A stretch of DNA of 64,000 nt from Burkholderia contaminans (GTDB lineage Bacteria; Pseudomonadota; Gammaproteobacteria; Burkholderiales; Burkholderiaceae). Positions 34,070-43,281 of the stretch are shown here, one piece after another. Position numbers and translations under genes: made by a program. The DNA is taken from positions 3,224,001 to 3,288,000 of the forward strand of contig NZ_CP090640.1 in NCBI RefSeq assembly GCF_029633825.1, written 5' to 3'. The notes below the pieces were generated by a model. That model searched no databases. It was not told the DNA's origin and worked only from the letters and a program-made list of their open reading frames with translations. Positions within the stretch are counted from its first letter, which is position 1. The number at the start of each line of letters is the position of its first letter.

Positions 34070-35872
34070 ATGCCTTTGCCTACTCCCCCCAGCAAGCTCG
34101 GCAGCCTGCTGCCGCCCGACGAATACAAGGCGAAAGCGCGGCCCGCGAAAGCCGCGAAGAAATCCGCCGAAGGGGACGCATCCACAGCCGGTGACTTTGG
34201 TCCGGCGAGCGTGGCCCAACCGATGACCGAAGCCGCGAACACGGCCGCGCCGCTGCGCGCCGTCGCGTCTTCGACGCAAGATGCCGCAAGCACACCCGCA
34301 CGTGGCCGCAAGCCGAAACAGACGGCTGCCCTGCTGCAGCCGATGCCGGCGGCCGCCGAACCCGCGGCGCCGATCGTCGCGCGCAACGACAAACCGGCTG
34401 CCGACAGACCGGCCGCCGCCCCCGCGCGCGATACCGGCGCCGCGACGAAGTCGCGCAGCCGCAAGCCCGCCGAAGCCGAACAGCAGAAGCTGTTCGTGCT
34501 CGACACCAACGTGCTGATGCACGACCCGAGCAGCCTCTTCCGCTTCGAGGAACACGACGTCTATCTGCCGATGATGACGCTCGAGGAACTCGACAACCAC
34601 AAGAAGGGGATGTCCGAAGTCGCGCGCAACGCACGCCAGGTCAGCCGCACGCTCGACGCGCTCGTCGCCGATGCCGGCGCGATCACGGCCGGCATTCCGC
34701 TGTCGCGCCTCGGCAGCCGCGAGGCGCTCGGCCGCCTGTACTTCCAGACCAAGCTCACGGATATCGCGCCCGTCGAAGGCTTGCCCGAAGGCAAGGCCGA
34801 CAACCAGATCCTCGGCGTCGTGCGCGCGCTGCAGCGCGACCGGCCCGACCGTCAGGTCGTGCTGGTGTCGAAAGACATCAACATGCGGATCAAGGCGCAC
34901 GCGCTCGGCCTGCCCGCGGAAGACTACTTCAACGACCAGGTACTCGAGGATTCCGATCTCCTGTACAACGGCGTGCGCGAACTGCCGCAGGACTTCTGGA
35001 CCAAGCATGCGAAGGGCATGGAGAGCTGGCAGGACACGAAGACGGGCACCACGTACTACCGCGTGACGGGCCCGCTCGTCGCGTCGATGCTCGTCAACGA
35101 GTTCGTCTATCTCGAGCCGCAGAACGGCGAGCCGACGTTCCATGCGATCGTCCGCGAGCTGAACGGCAAGACCGCGCTGCTGCAGACGCTGCGCGACTAC
35201 AGCCACCACAAGAACAACGTGTGGGGCATCACCGCGCGCAATCGCGAGCAGAACTTCGCGCTGAACCTGCTGATGAACCCCGAGATCGACTTCGTCACGC
35301 TGCTCGGCCAGGCCGGCACCGGCAAGACGCTCGTCGCGCTCGCGGCCGGCCTCGCGCAGGTGCTCGACGACAAGCGCTACAACGAGATCATCGTGACGCG
35401 CGCGACCGTGCCCGTCGGCGAGGACATCGGTTTCCTGCCGGGCACCGAGGAAGAGAAGATGCAGCCGTGGATGGGCGCATTCGACGACAACCTCGAAGTG
35501 CTGCAGAAGACCGACGACGCGGCTGGCGAATGGGGCCGTGCCGCGACGCAGGAACTGATCCGTTCGCGCCTGAAGGTGAAGAGCATGAACTTCATGCGCG
35601 GCCGCACGTTCGTCGACAAGTACCTGATCATCGACGAGGCGCAGAACCTGACGCCGAAGCAGATGAAGACGCTCGTCACGCGCGCGGGCCCGGGCACGAA
35701 GATCGTGTGCCTCGGCAACATCGCGCAGATCGACACGCCTTACCTGACCGAGGGCAGCTCGGGCCTCACGTACGTCGTCGACCGCTTCAAGGGCTGGGGG
35801 CACAGCGGCCACGTGACGCTCGCGCGCGGCGAACGCTCGCGGCTCGCCGACTACGCGTCGGACATCCTGTAA
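34070..35872 (+). CDS. PIN-PhoH fusion protein (PhoH2 type)
   Basis: The 600-residue protein begins with about 135 disordered, Ala/Pro/Lys-rich residues. A PIN nuclease domain follows (L-F-V-L-D-T-N-V-L-M-H-D-P near 142, with T-L-E-E-L-D). The C-terminal PhoH ATPase begins near 400 with G-Q-A-G-T-G-K-T and has Y-L-I-I-D-E-A-Q-N-L-T-P-K-Q as Walker B. PhoH2 proteins act as RNA helicases/ribonucleases in other bacteria. ATG 34070 was selected by A-G-G-G-A upstream; the earlier open frame lacks a site. Confidence 0.92.
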   Translation: MPLPTPPSKLGSLLPPDEYKAKARPAKAAKKSAEGDASTAGDFGPASVAQPMTEAANTAAPLRAVASSTQDAASTPARGRKPKQTAALLQPMPAAAEPAAPIVARNDKPAADRPAAAPARDTGAATKSRSRKPAEAEQQKLFVLDTNVLMHDPSSLFRFEEHDVYLPMMTLEELDNHKKGMSEVARNARQVSRTLDALVADAGAITAGIPLSRLGSREALGRLYFQTKLTDIAPVEGLPEGKADNQILGVVRALQRDRPDRQVVLVSKDINMRIKAHALGLPAEDYFNDQVLEDSDLLYNGVRELPQDFWTKHAKGMESWQDTKTGTTYYRVTGPLVASMLVNEFVYLEPQNGEPTFHAIVRELNGKTALLQTLRDYSHHKNNVWGITARNREQNFALNLLMNPEIDFVTLLGQAGTGKTLVALAAGLAQVLDDKRYNEIIVTRATVPVGEDIGFLPGTEEEKMQPWMGAFDDNLEVLQKTDDAAGEWGRAATQELIRSRLKVKSMNFMRGRTFVDKYLIIDEAQNLTPKQMKTLVTRAGPGTKIVCLGNIAQIDTPYLTEGSSGLTYVVDRFKGWGHSGHVTLARGERSRLADYASDIL

Positions 35873-35912
35873 CGCGGCCAGCCGGCCGATCGGCCGACTG
35901 TCGACGCCTCGC

Positions 35913-35943
35913 GGCGCTCCGGAAACGGAGCGCCGTTTTTATT
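35913..35943 (+). terminator. Rho-independent terminator after the phoH-like gene
   Basis: A perfect 9-bp GGCGCTCCG/CGGAGCGCC stem closed by a GAAA tetraloop is followed by GTTTTTATTT. Confidence 0.93.
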
Positions 35944-36109
35944 TGGGGTCGAAAACGCAAGTAACGCTTCGTCACGCAACAACGCCGTTTACGCGCGAAA
36001 CTTCAAGTAAATTCTCAAGAATGGTTGCTTAAGCCCCGCCGGAGCGTCTACCATCGGGTCTGTCTGTTGTCATACGATTCGCGAGCGCGCCGCGCTTGCC
36101 CGCCTTGCC

Positions 36110-37204
36110 ATGCTTCGAATCTGGGTTCCCGTTGCTGTCGTTTCCCTGCTTGCGGCCTGCTCCAGCGTGCCGCCGCAGTCGGCATCGCGCTCCGATTCGG
36201 GCATGAGGATCACGACACCGCGCGCGTTTCCCGCTCCTGCCAATTTCCCGAAATTCGTCGATCACAGCGTCGGCCAGGAAGAAATCTCGATCCAGGCGAT
36301 GAGCCTCGTCGGCGTCCCGTATCGCTGGGGCGGCAACACACCGACGAGCGGCTTCGACTGCAGCGGGCTCGTGCGCTACGTGATTGGCCGCGCGGCCGAC
36401 GTGAACCTGCCGCGCACGACCGCCGACATGAGCAGCCGCGGCGTATCGATCGACCCGGACCAGATCGCGCCGGGAGACCTGATCTTCTTCAATACGACCG
36501 GCCGCGCGCATTCGCACGTCGGCATCTACGTCGGCAAGCTGCGCTTCGTCAACGCACCGTCGACGGGCGGCACCGTGCGGCTCGATTACCTGACGAACCC
36601 GTACTGGGCCAAGCGTTTCGACGGTATTCGCCGCGTCGCGCCGCCGCGCGGGGCGCCTACGCCGTTCGACGCGCCGACCTACGAGGCGAAGCGCGACGAG
36701 CCGCGCAGCGCGCCGGCGGCCGTACCGGCCACGGTGGTCGCAACTGCCGCTGCGCCGCGGCCGCCTGCCTATGCGTCGTCGCAAGCGAGAGCGACGCAGG
36801 CGCCTGCGCCCTCGCCCGTCATCGCTGCCGCGCCGGTCGTGACGACCGCCGCAGCCGCAGCTGCTGCCCCGGCCGCCGATCCGTACGAACCGCCGCCACC
36901 GCGTATGCAGGCCGCGCAGCAACAGGCAACGTCAACGAATGACAGCATGACCGCGATGACGGCCAATGCAGCGCCTGCCGCCCCGGTGGAGTCCGGCACG
37001 CAGATTCCGACGACGGCGCTCACGGCCGCCCAGGCCGCCGCGTTCGATGCCGAACCGCCACCTGCCGCCGCGTCGGCGTCTCCGCGCAGTATCGAGCCCG
37101 CACCTGTGCAGGTATTGCGCGCGTCGACGCAATCCGCGCCTGTCCGCCCGCGCACTAGTACGACAGACGATCCGATCGCGCGGTTTGCGAACGAAAGCTA
37201 CTGA
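36110..37204 (+). CDS. NlpC/P60 lipoprotein, putative peptidoglycan endopeptidase
   Basis: A lipobox L-L-A-A-C ends the signal peptide, so C17 is likely lipidated. The NlpC/P60 domain spans about 60-180: G-V-P-Y-R-W-G-G, the nucleophile in F-D-C-S-G-L-V and the histidine in S-H-V-G-I-Y. It would cut murein stem peptides. The last 170 residues are Ala/Pro/Thr rich and have no fold I recognise; most homologues end soon after the catalytic domain. Confidence 0.92.
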   Translation: MLRIWVPVAVVSLLAACSSVPPQSASRSDSGMRITTPRAFPAPANFPKFVDHSVGQEEISIQAMSLVGVPYRWGGNTPTSGFDCSGLVRYVIGRAADVNLPRTTADMSSRGVSIDPDQIAPGDLIFFNTTGRAHSHVGIYVGKLRFVNAPSTGGTVRLDYLTNPYWAKRFDGIRRVAPPRGAPTPFDAPTYEAKRDEPRSAPAAVPATVVATAAAPRPPAYASSQARATQAPAPSPVIAAAPVVTTAAAAAAAPAADPYEPPPPRMQAAQQQATSTNDSMTAMTANAAPAAPVESGTQIPTTALTAAQAAAFDAEPPPAAASASPRSIEPAPVQVLRASTQSAPVRPRTSTTDDPIARFANESY

Positions 37205-37290
37205 CCGGTTGCCCGAAGCTCGACAATAAATGACGTTGGCGGTATCTGCCGCCGCCCCCGCCCTTTCCGTCGAAAACTTCTCCGCTCCAA

Positions 37291-37327
37291 AAGAAAATGC
37301 GCCGCAGCCTCTCGGCTTGCGGCGCAT
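37291..37327 (-). terminator. Terminator after the pit gene
   Basis: The minus strand has a long stem (ATGCGCCGCA with its complement, then GCC/GGC) followed by TTTTCTTTT. It lies 31 bases beyond the phosphate transporter stop. Confidence 0.85.
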
Positions 37328-37357
37328 CGGATGTCGATCCGGCTACGACGTCGGCAA

Positions 37358-38368
37358 TCAGAAGATCTGGTGGCCGAGCCACCATCCGCCGGCCGCGAAC
37401 AGCGCGGCCGCGGGCAGCGTCAGCACCCATGCCCACACGATGTTGCCGGCCACACCCCAGCGCACGGCCGACAGCTTCTGCGTTGCACCGACACCGACGA
37501 TCGCGCCGGTGATCGTATGCGTGGTCGACACCGGAATGCCGAGGAACGATGCGAGGAACAGCGTCATCGCGCCACCGGTTTCCGCACAGAAACCGCCGAC
37601 CGGCTTGAGCTTCGTGATCTTCTGGCCCATCGTGCGCACGATGCGCCAGCCGCCGAACAGCGTGCCGAGGCCCATCGACAGATAGCACGCGCCGATCACC
37701 CACGCCGGCGGCGCATCGGCGGTTGCCGACGCATAGCCCGACGCGATCAGCAGCATCCAGATGATGCCGATCGTCTTCTGCGCGTCGTTGCCGCCGTGCC
37801 CGAGGCTGTACAGCCCGGCCGACAGCAGCTGCAGCCGCCGGAAGCGCCGGTCGACCTTGCTGGGCGCGGTGCGGAAATACAGCCACGACACGCCGAGCAT
37901 GAACAGCGAGCCGAGGATGAAGCCGAGCAGCGGCGAGATGAAAATGAACGCGATGGTCTTCAGCAGCCCGTCGATGTTCAGCGAGCTCCAGCCCGACTTG
38001 GCGAGCGCTGCACCGACCAGGCCGCCGATCAGCGCGTGCGACGAGCTCGACGGAATCCCGTAGTACCACGTGATCACGTTCCAGCCGATCGCACCGACCA
38101 GCGCGCCGAATATGACGTAGTGGTCGACGATCTCGGGGTCGATCGTGCCTTTACCGACGGTCTGCGCGACTTTCAGGTGGAAGATGAAGTACGCGATCAC
38201 GTTGAACGCGGCCGCGAACACGACGGCCTGCTGGGGCTTCAGCACCCCGGTCGACACGACGGTGGCGATCGAGTTCGCCGCGTCGTGAAAGCCGTTCATG
38301 AAGTCGAATACGAGCGCGACGAGCACCAGCGCCGCGACCATCCATAGGGCGAGTTGTATCGAATGCAT
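37358..38368 (-). CDS. Low-affinity inorganic phosphate transporter, PiT family
   Basis: The 336-residue protein has the duplicated PiT signature: N-G-F-H-D-A-A-N-S near the start and G-G-N-D-A-Q-K in the second half, with G-I-P-S-S-S-S-H and G-I-P-V-S-T-T-H. It imports metal-phosphate with protons. At 336 residues it is the short form, with fewer helices than the about 500-residue E. coli PitA. It lies 10 bases after the PhoU-like gene. Confidence 0.93.
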   Translation of the reverse strand: MHSIQLALWMVAALVLVALVFDFMNGFHDAANSIATVVSTGVLKPQQAVVFAAAFNVIAYFIFHLKVAQTVGKGTIDPEIVDHYVIFGALVGAIGWNVITWYYGIPSSSSHALIGGLVGAALAKSGWSSLNIDGLLKTIAFIFISPLLGFILGSLFMLGVSWLYFRTAPSKVDRRFRRLQLLSAGLYSLGHGGNDAQKTIGIIWMLLIASGYASATADAPPAWVIGACYLSMGLGTLFGGWRIVRTMGQKITKLKPVGGFCAETGGAMTLFLASFLGIPVSTTHTITGAIVGVGATQKLSAVRWGVAGNIVWAWVLTLPAAALFAAGGWWLGHQIF

Positions 38369-38378
38369 CGTGGTCCGC

Positions 38379-39005
38379 TCAGGCGTTTTCCAGCACGATG
38401 CCTTCGATGATGTTCGCGACGTCCTCGCACTTGTCGGTGATCTCTTCGAGCAGCTCGTAGATCGCCTTCAGCTTGATGAGCGTCTTCACGTCGTCTTCCT
38501 CGCGGAACAGCTTCGACATGGCCGCACGCAGCACGCGATCGGCCTCCGACTCCCAGCGGTCGATCTCCTCGCACTGCTTGAGGATCTGCGCCGACTGCTT
38601 CATGTCGGAAAGCATGGCCACTGCCTGCTGCACGTGCTGGGCCGACTGCGTGACGATGTGCGCGAGCTGGCTCGCTTCGGACGTGACGGCACGGACGTCG
38701 TACAGCGACACGGCCGTCGCGACGTCTTCCATCAGGTCGAGGATGTCGTCCATCGTCGTGATCAGCTTGTGGATCTCGTCGCGATCGAGCGGCGTGATGA
38801 ACGTCTTGTGCAGCAGATCGATCGCCTCGTGCGTGAGCTTGTCGGCGGCCTTCTCGGCAGTCTGCACGTTTTGCTTGTGAATCTCGGCGTCGGCGAGATT
38901 GTCGATCAGCAGTTCGAGTTCGCGGCCACCGGAAACGATGTGCTTCGCGTGCGCGTTGAAGAGTTCAAAGAACTTGCCCTCGGTGGGCATGAATCGACCG
39001 AACAT
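38379..39005 (-). CDS. PhoU-like DUF47 family protein
   Basis: This 208-residue all-helical protein resembles the DUF47/TIGR00153 Pit accessory family, with repeated E-x-x-x-D-x-x metal-binding patterns (M-D-D-I-L-D-L-M-E-D and E-I-T-D-K-C-E-D-V-A-N). It is cotranscribed with pit and probably controls it, as in the orfA-pit pair of Sinorhizobium. Confidence 0.9.
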   Translation of the reverse strand: MFGRFMPTEGKFFELFNAHAKHIVSGGRELELLIDNLADAEIHKQNVQTAEKAADKLTHEAIDLLHKTFITPLDRDEIHKLITTMDDILDLMEDVATAVSLYDVRAVTSEASQLAHIVTQSAQHVQQAVAMLSDMKQSAQILKQCEEIDRWESEADRVLRAAMSKLFREEDDVKTLIKLKAIYELLEEITDKCEDVANIIEGIVLENA

Positions 39006-39020
39006 GGGATTCCTGAGAGA

Positions 39021-39038
39021 TTGTCAAACTACTGTCAC
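39021..39038. promoter_or_regulatory. Pho-box-like direct repeat before the PhoU-like/pit pair
   Basis: Two 7-base units, TTGTCAA and CTGTCAC, are separated by four bases, with 5/7 and 6/7 matches to CTGTCAT. They lie 16-33 bases upstream of the start codon and downstream of a possible minus-strand -10 TACAAT (39051-39056), a position suited to repression. Confidence 0.4.
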
Positions 39039-39144
39039 GAAAACGGGCGACATTGTACCGTTTTCGGTCGCGACGCGACGCGCGCACATGCGCGCGCCGG
39101 GATTGGATACAACGTTTGGCGATTTAGGGCTTTACAAACCGGCG

Positions 39145-40527
39145 TTACTCGCCGTAGAACGTCTGCGCCCCCGCAAAGTTGTCGAACTTCGTGTATTGCC
39201 CCAGGAACGTGAGCCGAACGGGGCCGATCGGACCGTTACGCTGCTTGCCGATGATGATTTCGGCCGTGCCCTTGTCGGGGCTGTCCGGGTTGTAGACTTC
39301 GTCACGGTAGATGAACAGGATCACGTCCGCGTCCTGTTCGATTGCGCCCGATTCGCGCAAGTCCGACATCACCGGGCGCTTGTTCGGACGCTGTTCGAGG
39401 CCGCGGTTCAGCTGCGACAGCGCGATCACCGGCACGTCGAGCTCCTTCGCGAGGCTCTTCAGCGATCGCGAGATTTCCGAGATTTCGGTCGCGCGGTTCT
39501 CGCCCTGCGACGAACCCGACATCAGCTGCAGGTAGTCGACGATGATCAGGCCGAGCTTGCCGCACTGCCGCGCCAGACGCCGCGCGCGCGAGCGCAATTC
39601 CATCGGGTTCAGGCCGCCCGTCTCGTCGATGAAGAGCTGCGCCTCGCTCATCTTCTGCACGGCGTGCGTCAGTTTCGGCCAATCCTCGTCCGTCAGGCGG
39701 CCCGTGCGCATCCGGTGCTGGTCGAGCCGGCCGATCGAGCCGAGCATCCGCATCACGAGCTGGGTGCCCGGCATTTCCATCGAGAACACCGCGACCGGCA
39801 GCCCGTACTCGACCGCGACGTATTCGCCGATGTTCATCGAGAATGCGGTCTTGCCCATCGACGGTCTTCCCGCAACGATGATCAGTTCGCCGCCGTGCAT
39901 TCCCGACGTCATCCGGTCGAGGTCGACGAAGCCCGTCGGCGTGCCCGTGACGTCGCTCGGGTTCGCCGTGTGGTACAGCGTATCGATGCGCTCGACGACC
40001 TGCGTGAGCAGCGGGCCGATCTCGAGGAAGCCCTGGTTGCCGCGCGCGCCCTCTTCGGCGATCGAGAACACCTTCGACTCGGCCTCGTCGAGCAGCTGGC
40101 GGACTTCCTTGCCCTGCGGGTTGAACGCATCGGCCGAGATCTCGTCGGCGACCGACACGAGCCGGCGCAGCACCGCGCGGTCGCGCACGATTTCCGCATA
40201 ACGGCGGATGTTCGCCGCGCTCGGCGTGTTCTGTGCGAGCGCGTTCAGGTAGGCAAGCCCGCCGACGTCGTCGGCCTTGCCGGACGTGGTCAGCGCTTCG
40301 TACACGGTCACGACGTCGGCCGGGCGCGTCGACGCGATCAGGCGGCCGATGTGCTCGTAGATGATCCGGTGGTCGTAGCGGTAGAAATCGCCTTGCGACA
40401 GGAAGTCGGCAATCCGGTCCCAGGCCGCGTTGTCGAGCAACAGGCCGCCGAGCACCGACTGCTCGGCTTCGACCGAATGCGGCGGGACTTTCAGCGATTC
40501 GATTTGAGGATCTTGCGGCGCGTTCAT
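39145..40527 (-). CDS. dnaB: Replicative DNA helicase DnaB
   Basis: The full-length 460-residue hexameric helicase has an N-terminal DnaG-interacting domain (P-H-S-V-E-A-E-Q-S-V-L-G-G), a linker and a RecA-like core with Walker A G-R-P-S-M-G-K-T and L-I-I-V-D-Y-L-Q-L-M. It contains no intein. It sits downstream of rplI beyond a terminator. Confidence 0.98.
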   Translation of the reverse strand: MNAPQDPQIESLKVPPHSVEAEQSVLGGLLLDNAAWDRIADFLSQGDFYRYDHRIIYEHIGRLIASTRPADVVTVYEALTTSGKADDVGGLAYLNALAQNTPSAANIRRYAEIVRDRAVLRRLVSVADEISADAFNPQGKEVRQLLDEAESKVFSIAEEGARGNQGFLEIGPLLTQVVERIDTLYHTANPSDVTGTPTGFVDLDRMTSGMHGGELIIVAGRPSMGKTAFSMNIGEYVAVEYGLPVAVFSMEMPGTQLVMRMLGSIGRLDQHRMRTGRLTDEDWPKLTHAVQKMSEAQLFIDETGGLNPMELRSRARRLARQCGKLGLIIVDYLQLMSGSSQGENRATEISEISRSLKSLAKELDVPVIALSQLNRGLEQRPNKRPVMSDLRESGAIEQDADVILFIYRDEVYNPDSPDKGTAEIIIGKQRNGPIGPVRLTFLGQYTKFDNFAGAQTFYGE

Positions 40528-40589
40528 GGGTTGGGATTATCGCGAATAGATGGCGGCAGCGCTACCACCGCTTGCCGGCGAGCGCGCAA

Positions 40590-40627
40590 TAAAAAAGGCA
40601 GGCCCCGGTTGCCCGGGCGCCTGCCCT
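40590..40627 (-). terminator. Terminator after rplI
   Basis: The minus strand has a GGCAGGC-CCCGG type stem of about 13 bp followed by TTTTTTATT. It separates the ribosomal operon from dnaB. Confidence 0.88.
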
Positions 40628-40667
40628 TGTCCGGACGGCGGAAGCCGCCCGGAAAGCTTGCGTACGC

Positions 40668-41120
40668 TTACGCGTGGTCGCCGATCACGTTGATCGTGAC
40701 GTCGACGACGACGTCCGTATGCAGCGCGACCTGGACGCTGTGCTCGCCGATCATTTTCAGCGGGCCTTCCGGCATGCGAACTTGCAGCTTCTCGACTTCG
40801 AAACCTGCCTTCTTCAGCAGTTCCGCGACGTCGCCGTTCGTGACCGAGCCGAACAGACGGCCGTCAACGCCCGACTTCTGCGTGATTTCGAACGACTGGC
40901 CGTTCAGCTTCTCGCCGACTGCCTGCGATGCTGCCAGCTTTTCAGCGGCGATCTTTTCGAGTTCAGCGCGGCGAACTTCGAATTCGGCGATCGCTTCCTT
41001 CGTTGCGCGGCGAGCCTTGCGGTTCGGGATCAGGAAGTTGCGAGCGTAACCGTCCTTGACCTTGACGATGTCGCCGAGGTTACCCAGATTGGCGACTTTT
41101 TCCAACAGAATGATTTGCAT
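40668..41120 (-). CDS. rplI: 50S ribosomal protein L9
   Basis: The 150-residue L9 begins [13 protein letters not shown] and has the long connecting helix with the N-F-L-I-P-N-R-K-A segment before it. It is the last gene of the rpsF-priB-rpsR-rplI group, with 27 bases to rpsR. Confidence 0.98.
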   Translation of the reverse strand: MQIILLEKVANLGNLGDIVKVKDGYARNFLIPNRKARRATKEAIAEFEVRRAELEKIAAEKLAASQAVGEKLNGQSFEITQKSGVDGRLFGSVTNGDVAELLKKAGFEVEKLQVRMPEGPLKMIGEHSVQVALHTDVVVDVTINVIGDHA

Positions 41121-41147
41121 TCGAATTCTCCTTTTTGCGTCGCCTGA

Positions 41148-41423
41148 TTACGCCTTGTGCTGATCGGTGTACGGCAGCAGCGCGAGGAAACGCGCACGCT
41201 TGATGGCCGTATCCAGCTGACGCTGATAGTGCGCCTTCGTACCCGTCAGACGAGCCGGCGTGATCTTGCCGTTTTCGCCGATGAAGTCCTTCAGCGTTTC
41301 CGTGTCCTTGTAGTCGATCTGCTCGACGCCTGCGGCCGTGAAACGGCAGAACTTCTTGCGCTTGAAGAGCGGGTTTTGTTGCTGACGACGCTTGTCGAAT
41401 TTCTTACCAGTCGGGCGGGGCAT
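41148..41423 (-). CDS. rpsR: 30S ribosomal protein S18
   Basis: The 91-residue S18 has F-K-R-K-K-F-C-R-F and [20 protein letters not shown] 41423 matches the usual beta-proteobacterial start M-P-R-P-T-G-K-K; longer frames read back through priB. Four bases separate it from priB. Confidence 0.98.
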
Positions 41424-41427
41424 GATT

Positions 41428-41727
41428 TCAGTCCTTTCCAATGTCCTGCAATGCTGTGATGTGAAACACCAAGGTTCTCGCGTTGCGGCTCTTTTTTGCC
41501 AGGAAGCCCGTGAACAGCGTTTCGACGCCCATTTCACGACTCTCCAGCCTGCCGCTCGCCTCACCGGCCGCCACCGCCTCGATCGTCATTTCGACCTGAC
41601 GGGGAATGCCTGCTTCGACGACTTCCGTGCGGTGATGCAATGTGGCGCTTGCGATCGGAACACCTGCCGGCGTATATCGCACCGGTGCGCGTTCGACGAC
41701 GCTTGCCGTCAATTGCAACCTGTTCAC
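41428..41727 (-). CDS. priB: Primosomal replication protein N (PriB)
   Basis: The 99-residue OB-fold protein binds single-stranded DNA and PriA at restart. It has [11 protein letters not shown] and the family's F-L-A-K-K-S-R-N near the end. Its site between rpsF and rpsR is diagnostic. Confidence 0.95.
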
Positions 41728-41767
41728 GTGAGTGACGCGCTCCTTGATGGCTTAATGAGTGACGAAC

Positions 41768-42142
41768 TTAAGCCTGCGCTTCGGTCGGCTGAGCTGCAGC
41801 CGCCTTCTTGGCTTCTTCGCGCTGAACTTCCTTCATCATCGGCGACGGGCCGGTTTCGGCCTTCTTCATCTTGACGATGAGGTGGCGCAGCACGGCGTCG
41901 TTGAACTTGAACGCGTGTTCGAGTTCGTCGAGCGTCGTCTGGTCGCACTCGATGTTCATGCAGACGTAGTGAGCCTTCGCGAGTTTCTCGATCATGTAGG
42001 CCAGTTGGCGACGGCCCCAGTCTTCGACGCGGTGGATCTGACCGCCGTGCGACGTGATCGTGGTCTTGTAACGCTCGATCATCGCGGGCACTTGCTCGCT
42101 CTGATCGGGGTGCACGATGAATACGATTTCGTAATGACGCAT
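41768..42142 (-). CDS. rpsF: 30S ribosomal protein S6
   Basis: The 124-residue S6 begins [14 protein letters not shown] and has [11 protein letters not shown]. ATG 42142 is chosen over 42169 because GGAG lies just upstream and the family starts here. The tail is Ala/Lys/Glu rich. Confidence 0.97.
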   Translation of the reverse strand: MRHYEIVFIVHPDQSEQVPAMIERYKTTITSHGGQIHRVEDWGRRQLAYMIEKLAKAHYVCMNIECDQTTLDELEHAFKFNDAVLRHLIVKMKKAETGPSPMMKEVQREEAKKAAAAQPTEAQA

Positions 42143-42384
42143 TACACACTCCTTGTGGATTAAAGCCACCCGGGCGTCTGAACCGGTGTGGCAAGTGAGA
42201 AGCCGAAGATTCTAACCCGGATACGGGGCACATGCAAGACCAATCGACGATTCGCACGCGGATTCGGCCATGTTTTCAACGACTTGAAGGGCGCGCCCGG
42301 CAAGCGGGCCGCCCTTCGACTCTCTTTTCCCGGTCAGGGTCGGAACAAAAGCGCGCGGCGGGCCCGCAGCCCGCAGCCGTGCCG

Positions 42385-43281
42385 TCACTCGGTGCGCGTG
42401 ACCCCGAGCCGCGCATCGAGCGCGGTCCTGAATGCCGCGAGCGCCGACGGCTCGGCGTCGGTCACGGCCCACCACGTCATCCCGGCCGCGTCCCACCGGT
42501 CGAGCGCGTAGCCCTGCGACACGGTCGAGTACGGCGCCCCCGGCCCCTCCCCGGCCGGCCGCACGTAGACGTCGATCACGTGCTGCCGGTAACGGTAGAC
42601 GAGCACCGCGACGCGGCGACGCCCGACGTAGTCGAGCCGGCCGCCGACCAGCGCGAAGCCGTCCGCCGCGAGATCCTCGACCGGCGGCGCATAGTCGATC
42701 CGGCCGTTGAACCACGGCTTGACCGTATGCCGGTCGGTCGAGATCACGTCGATGTCGCGCGCCGACAGGTCGGCCCGCACGTGGCTCGACACGAGTTCGT
42801 CGACCGTGCGGTCGGTGTCGGCGTGGCGGGCGGACAACGCCATCCCGCCCGCCGCGGCAAGCGCCACCAGCAGCGCGACACCCCAGCCGAGGCCGGGCAG
42901 CGCGGCAACGCGCGGCCCCATGCCGGCCGACACCGGGCGTGCCGCCCCGCCACGGTCCGTCAGCCACGAAAACCAGCGGCGGCCACGCGGACGCGGCTGC
43001 GGCTTTGAGCGCCGTTCGTGCTGCGGCTCCGCCCGCGCCTGCTCGCGCACGGGTGCATCGGCCGCTGCCGGCAGGCTCGCGAGAATGCTGGCCCGCAACG
43101 CATCCGGCGCACGGTGATAGTCAGCCTGGCGCACGGCCTGCACCAGCGTGACGATCCGCGCGCGTTCGCGGCGGCACGCTTCGCACCCTTCGACATGCTG
43201 CTGGACCCGCAACGCATCGGGCGCCGACAGCTCGCGGTCGACGTCCGCGTCCAGCAACGCTCGCGCTTCGTTACAGTCCAT
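42385..43281 (-). CDS. Transmembrane anti-sigma factor with zinc-binding ZAS domain
   Basis: The N-terminal anti-sigma domain contains H-V-E-G-C-E-A-C, the H-x3-C-x2-C zinc motif. A basic Pro/Arg linker is followed by one membrane helix (about 130-150) and a periplasmic domain of about 145 residues rich in beta strands. Its start overlaps the ECF sigma gene by 11 bases, the usual layout of a sigma/anti-sigma pair. It should hold that sigma at the membrane until a signal arrives. Confidence 0.87.
   Translation of the reverse strand: MDCNEARALLDADVDRELSAPDALRVQQHVEGCEACRRERARIVTLVQAVRQADYHRAPDALRASILASLPAAADAPVREQARAEPQHERRSKPQPRPRGRRWFSWLTDRGGAARPVSAGMGPRVAALPGLGWGVALLVALAAAGGMALSARHADTDRTVDELVSSHVRADLSARDIDVISTDRHTVKPWFNGRIDYAPPVEDLAADGFALVGGRLDYVGRRRVAVLVYRYRQHVIDVYVRPAGEGPGAPYSTVSQGYALDRWDAAGMTWWAVTDAEPSALAAFRTALDARLGVTRTE

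Noticed and set aside
40590..40627. Hairpin before dnaB considered as a ribosomal-protein autoregulatory leader
   Set aside because: It is followed on the minus strand by a T run and lies directly after rplI, so a simple terminator explains it.
42284..42316. GC-rich hairpin after the anti-sigma gene considered as a terminator
   Set aside because: The stem is good (GAAGGGCG-CCCG type) but no T run follows on either strand; not listed as a feature.
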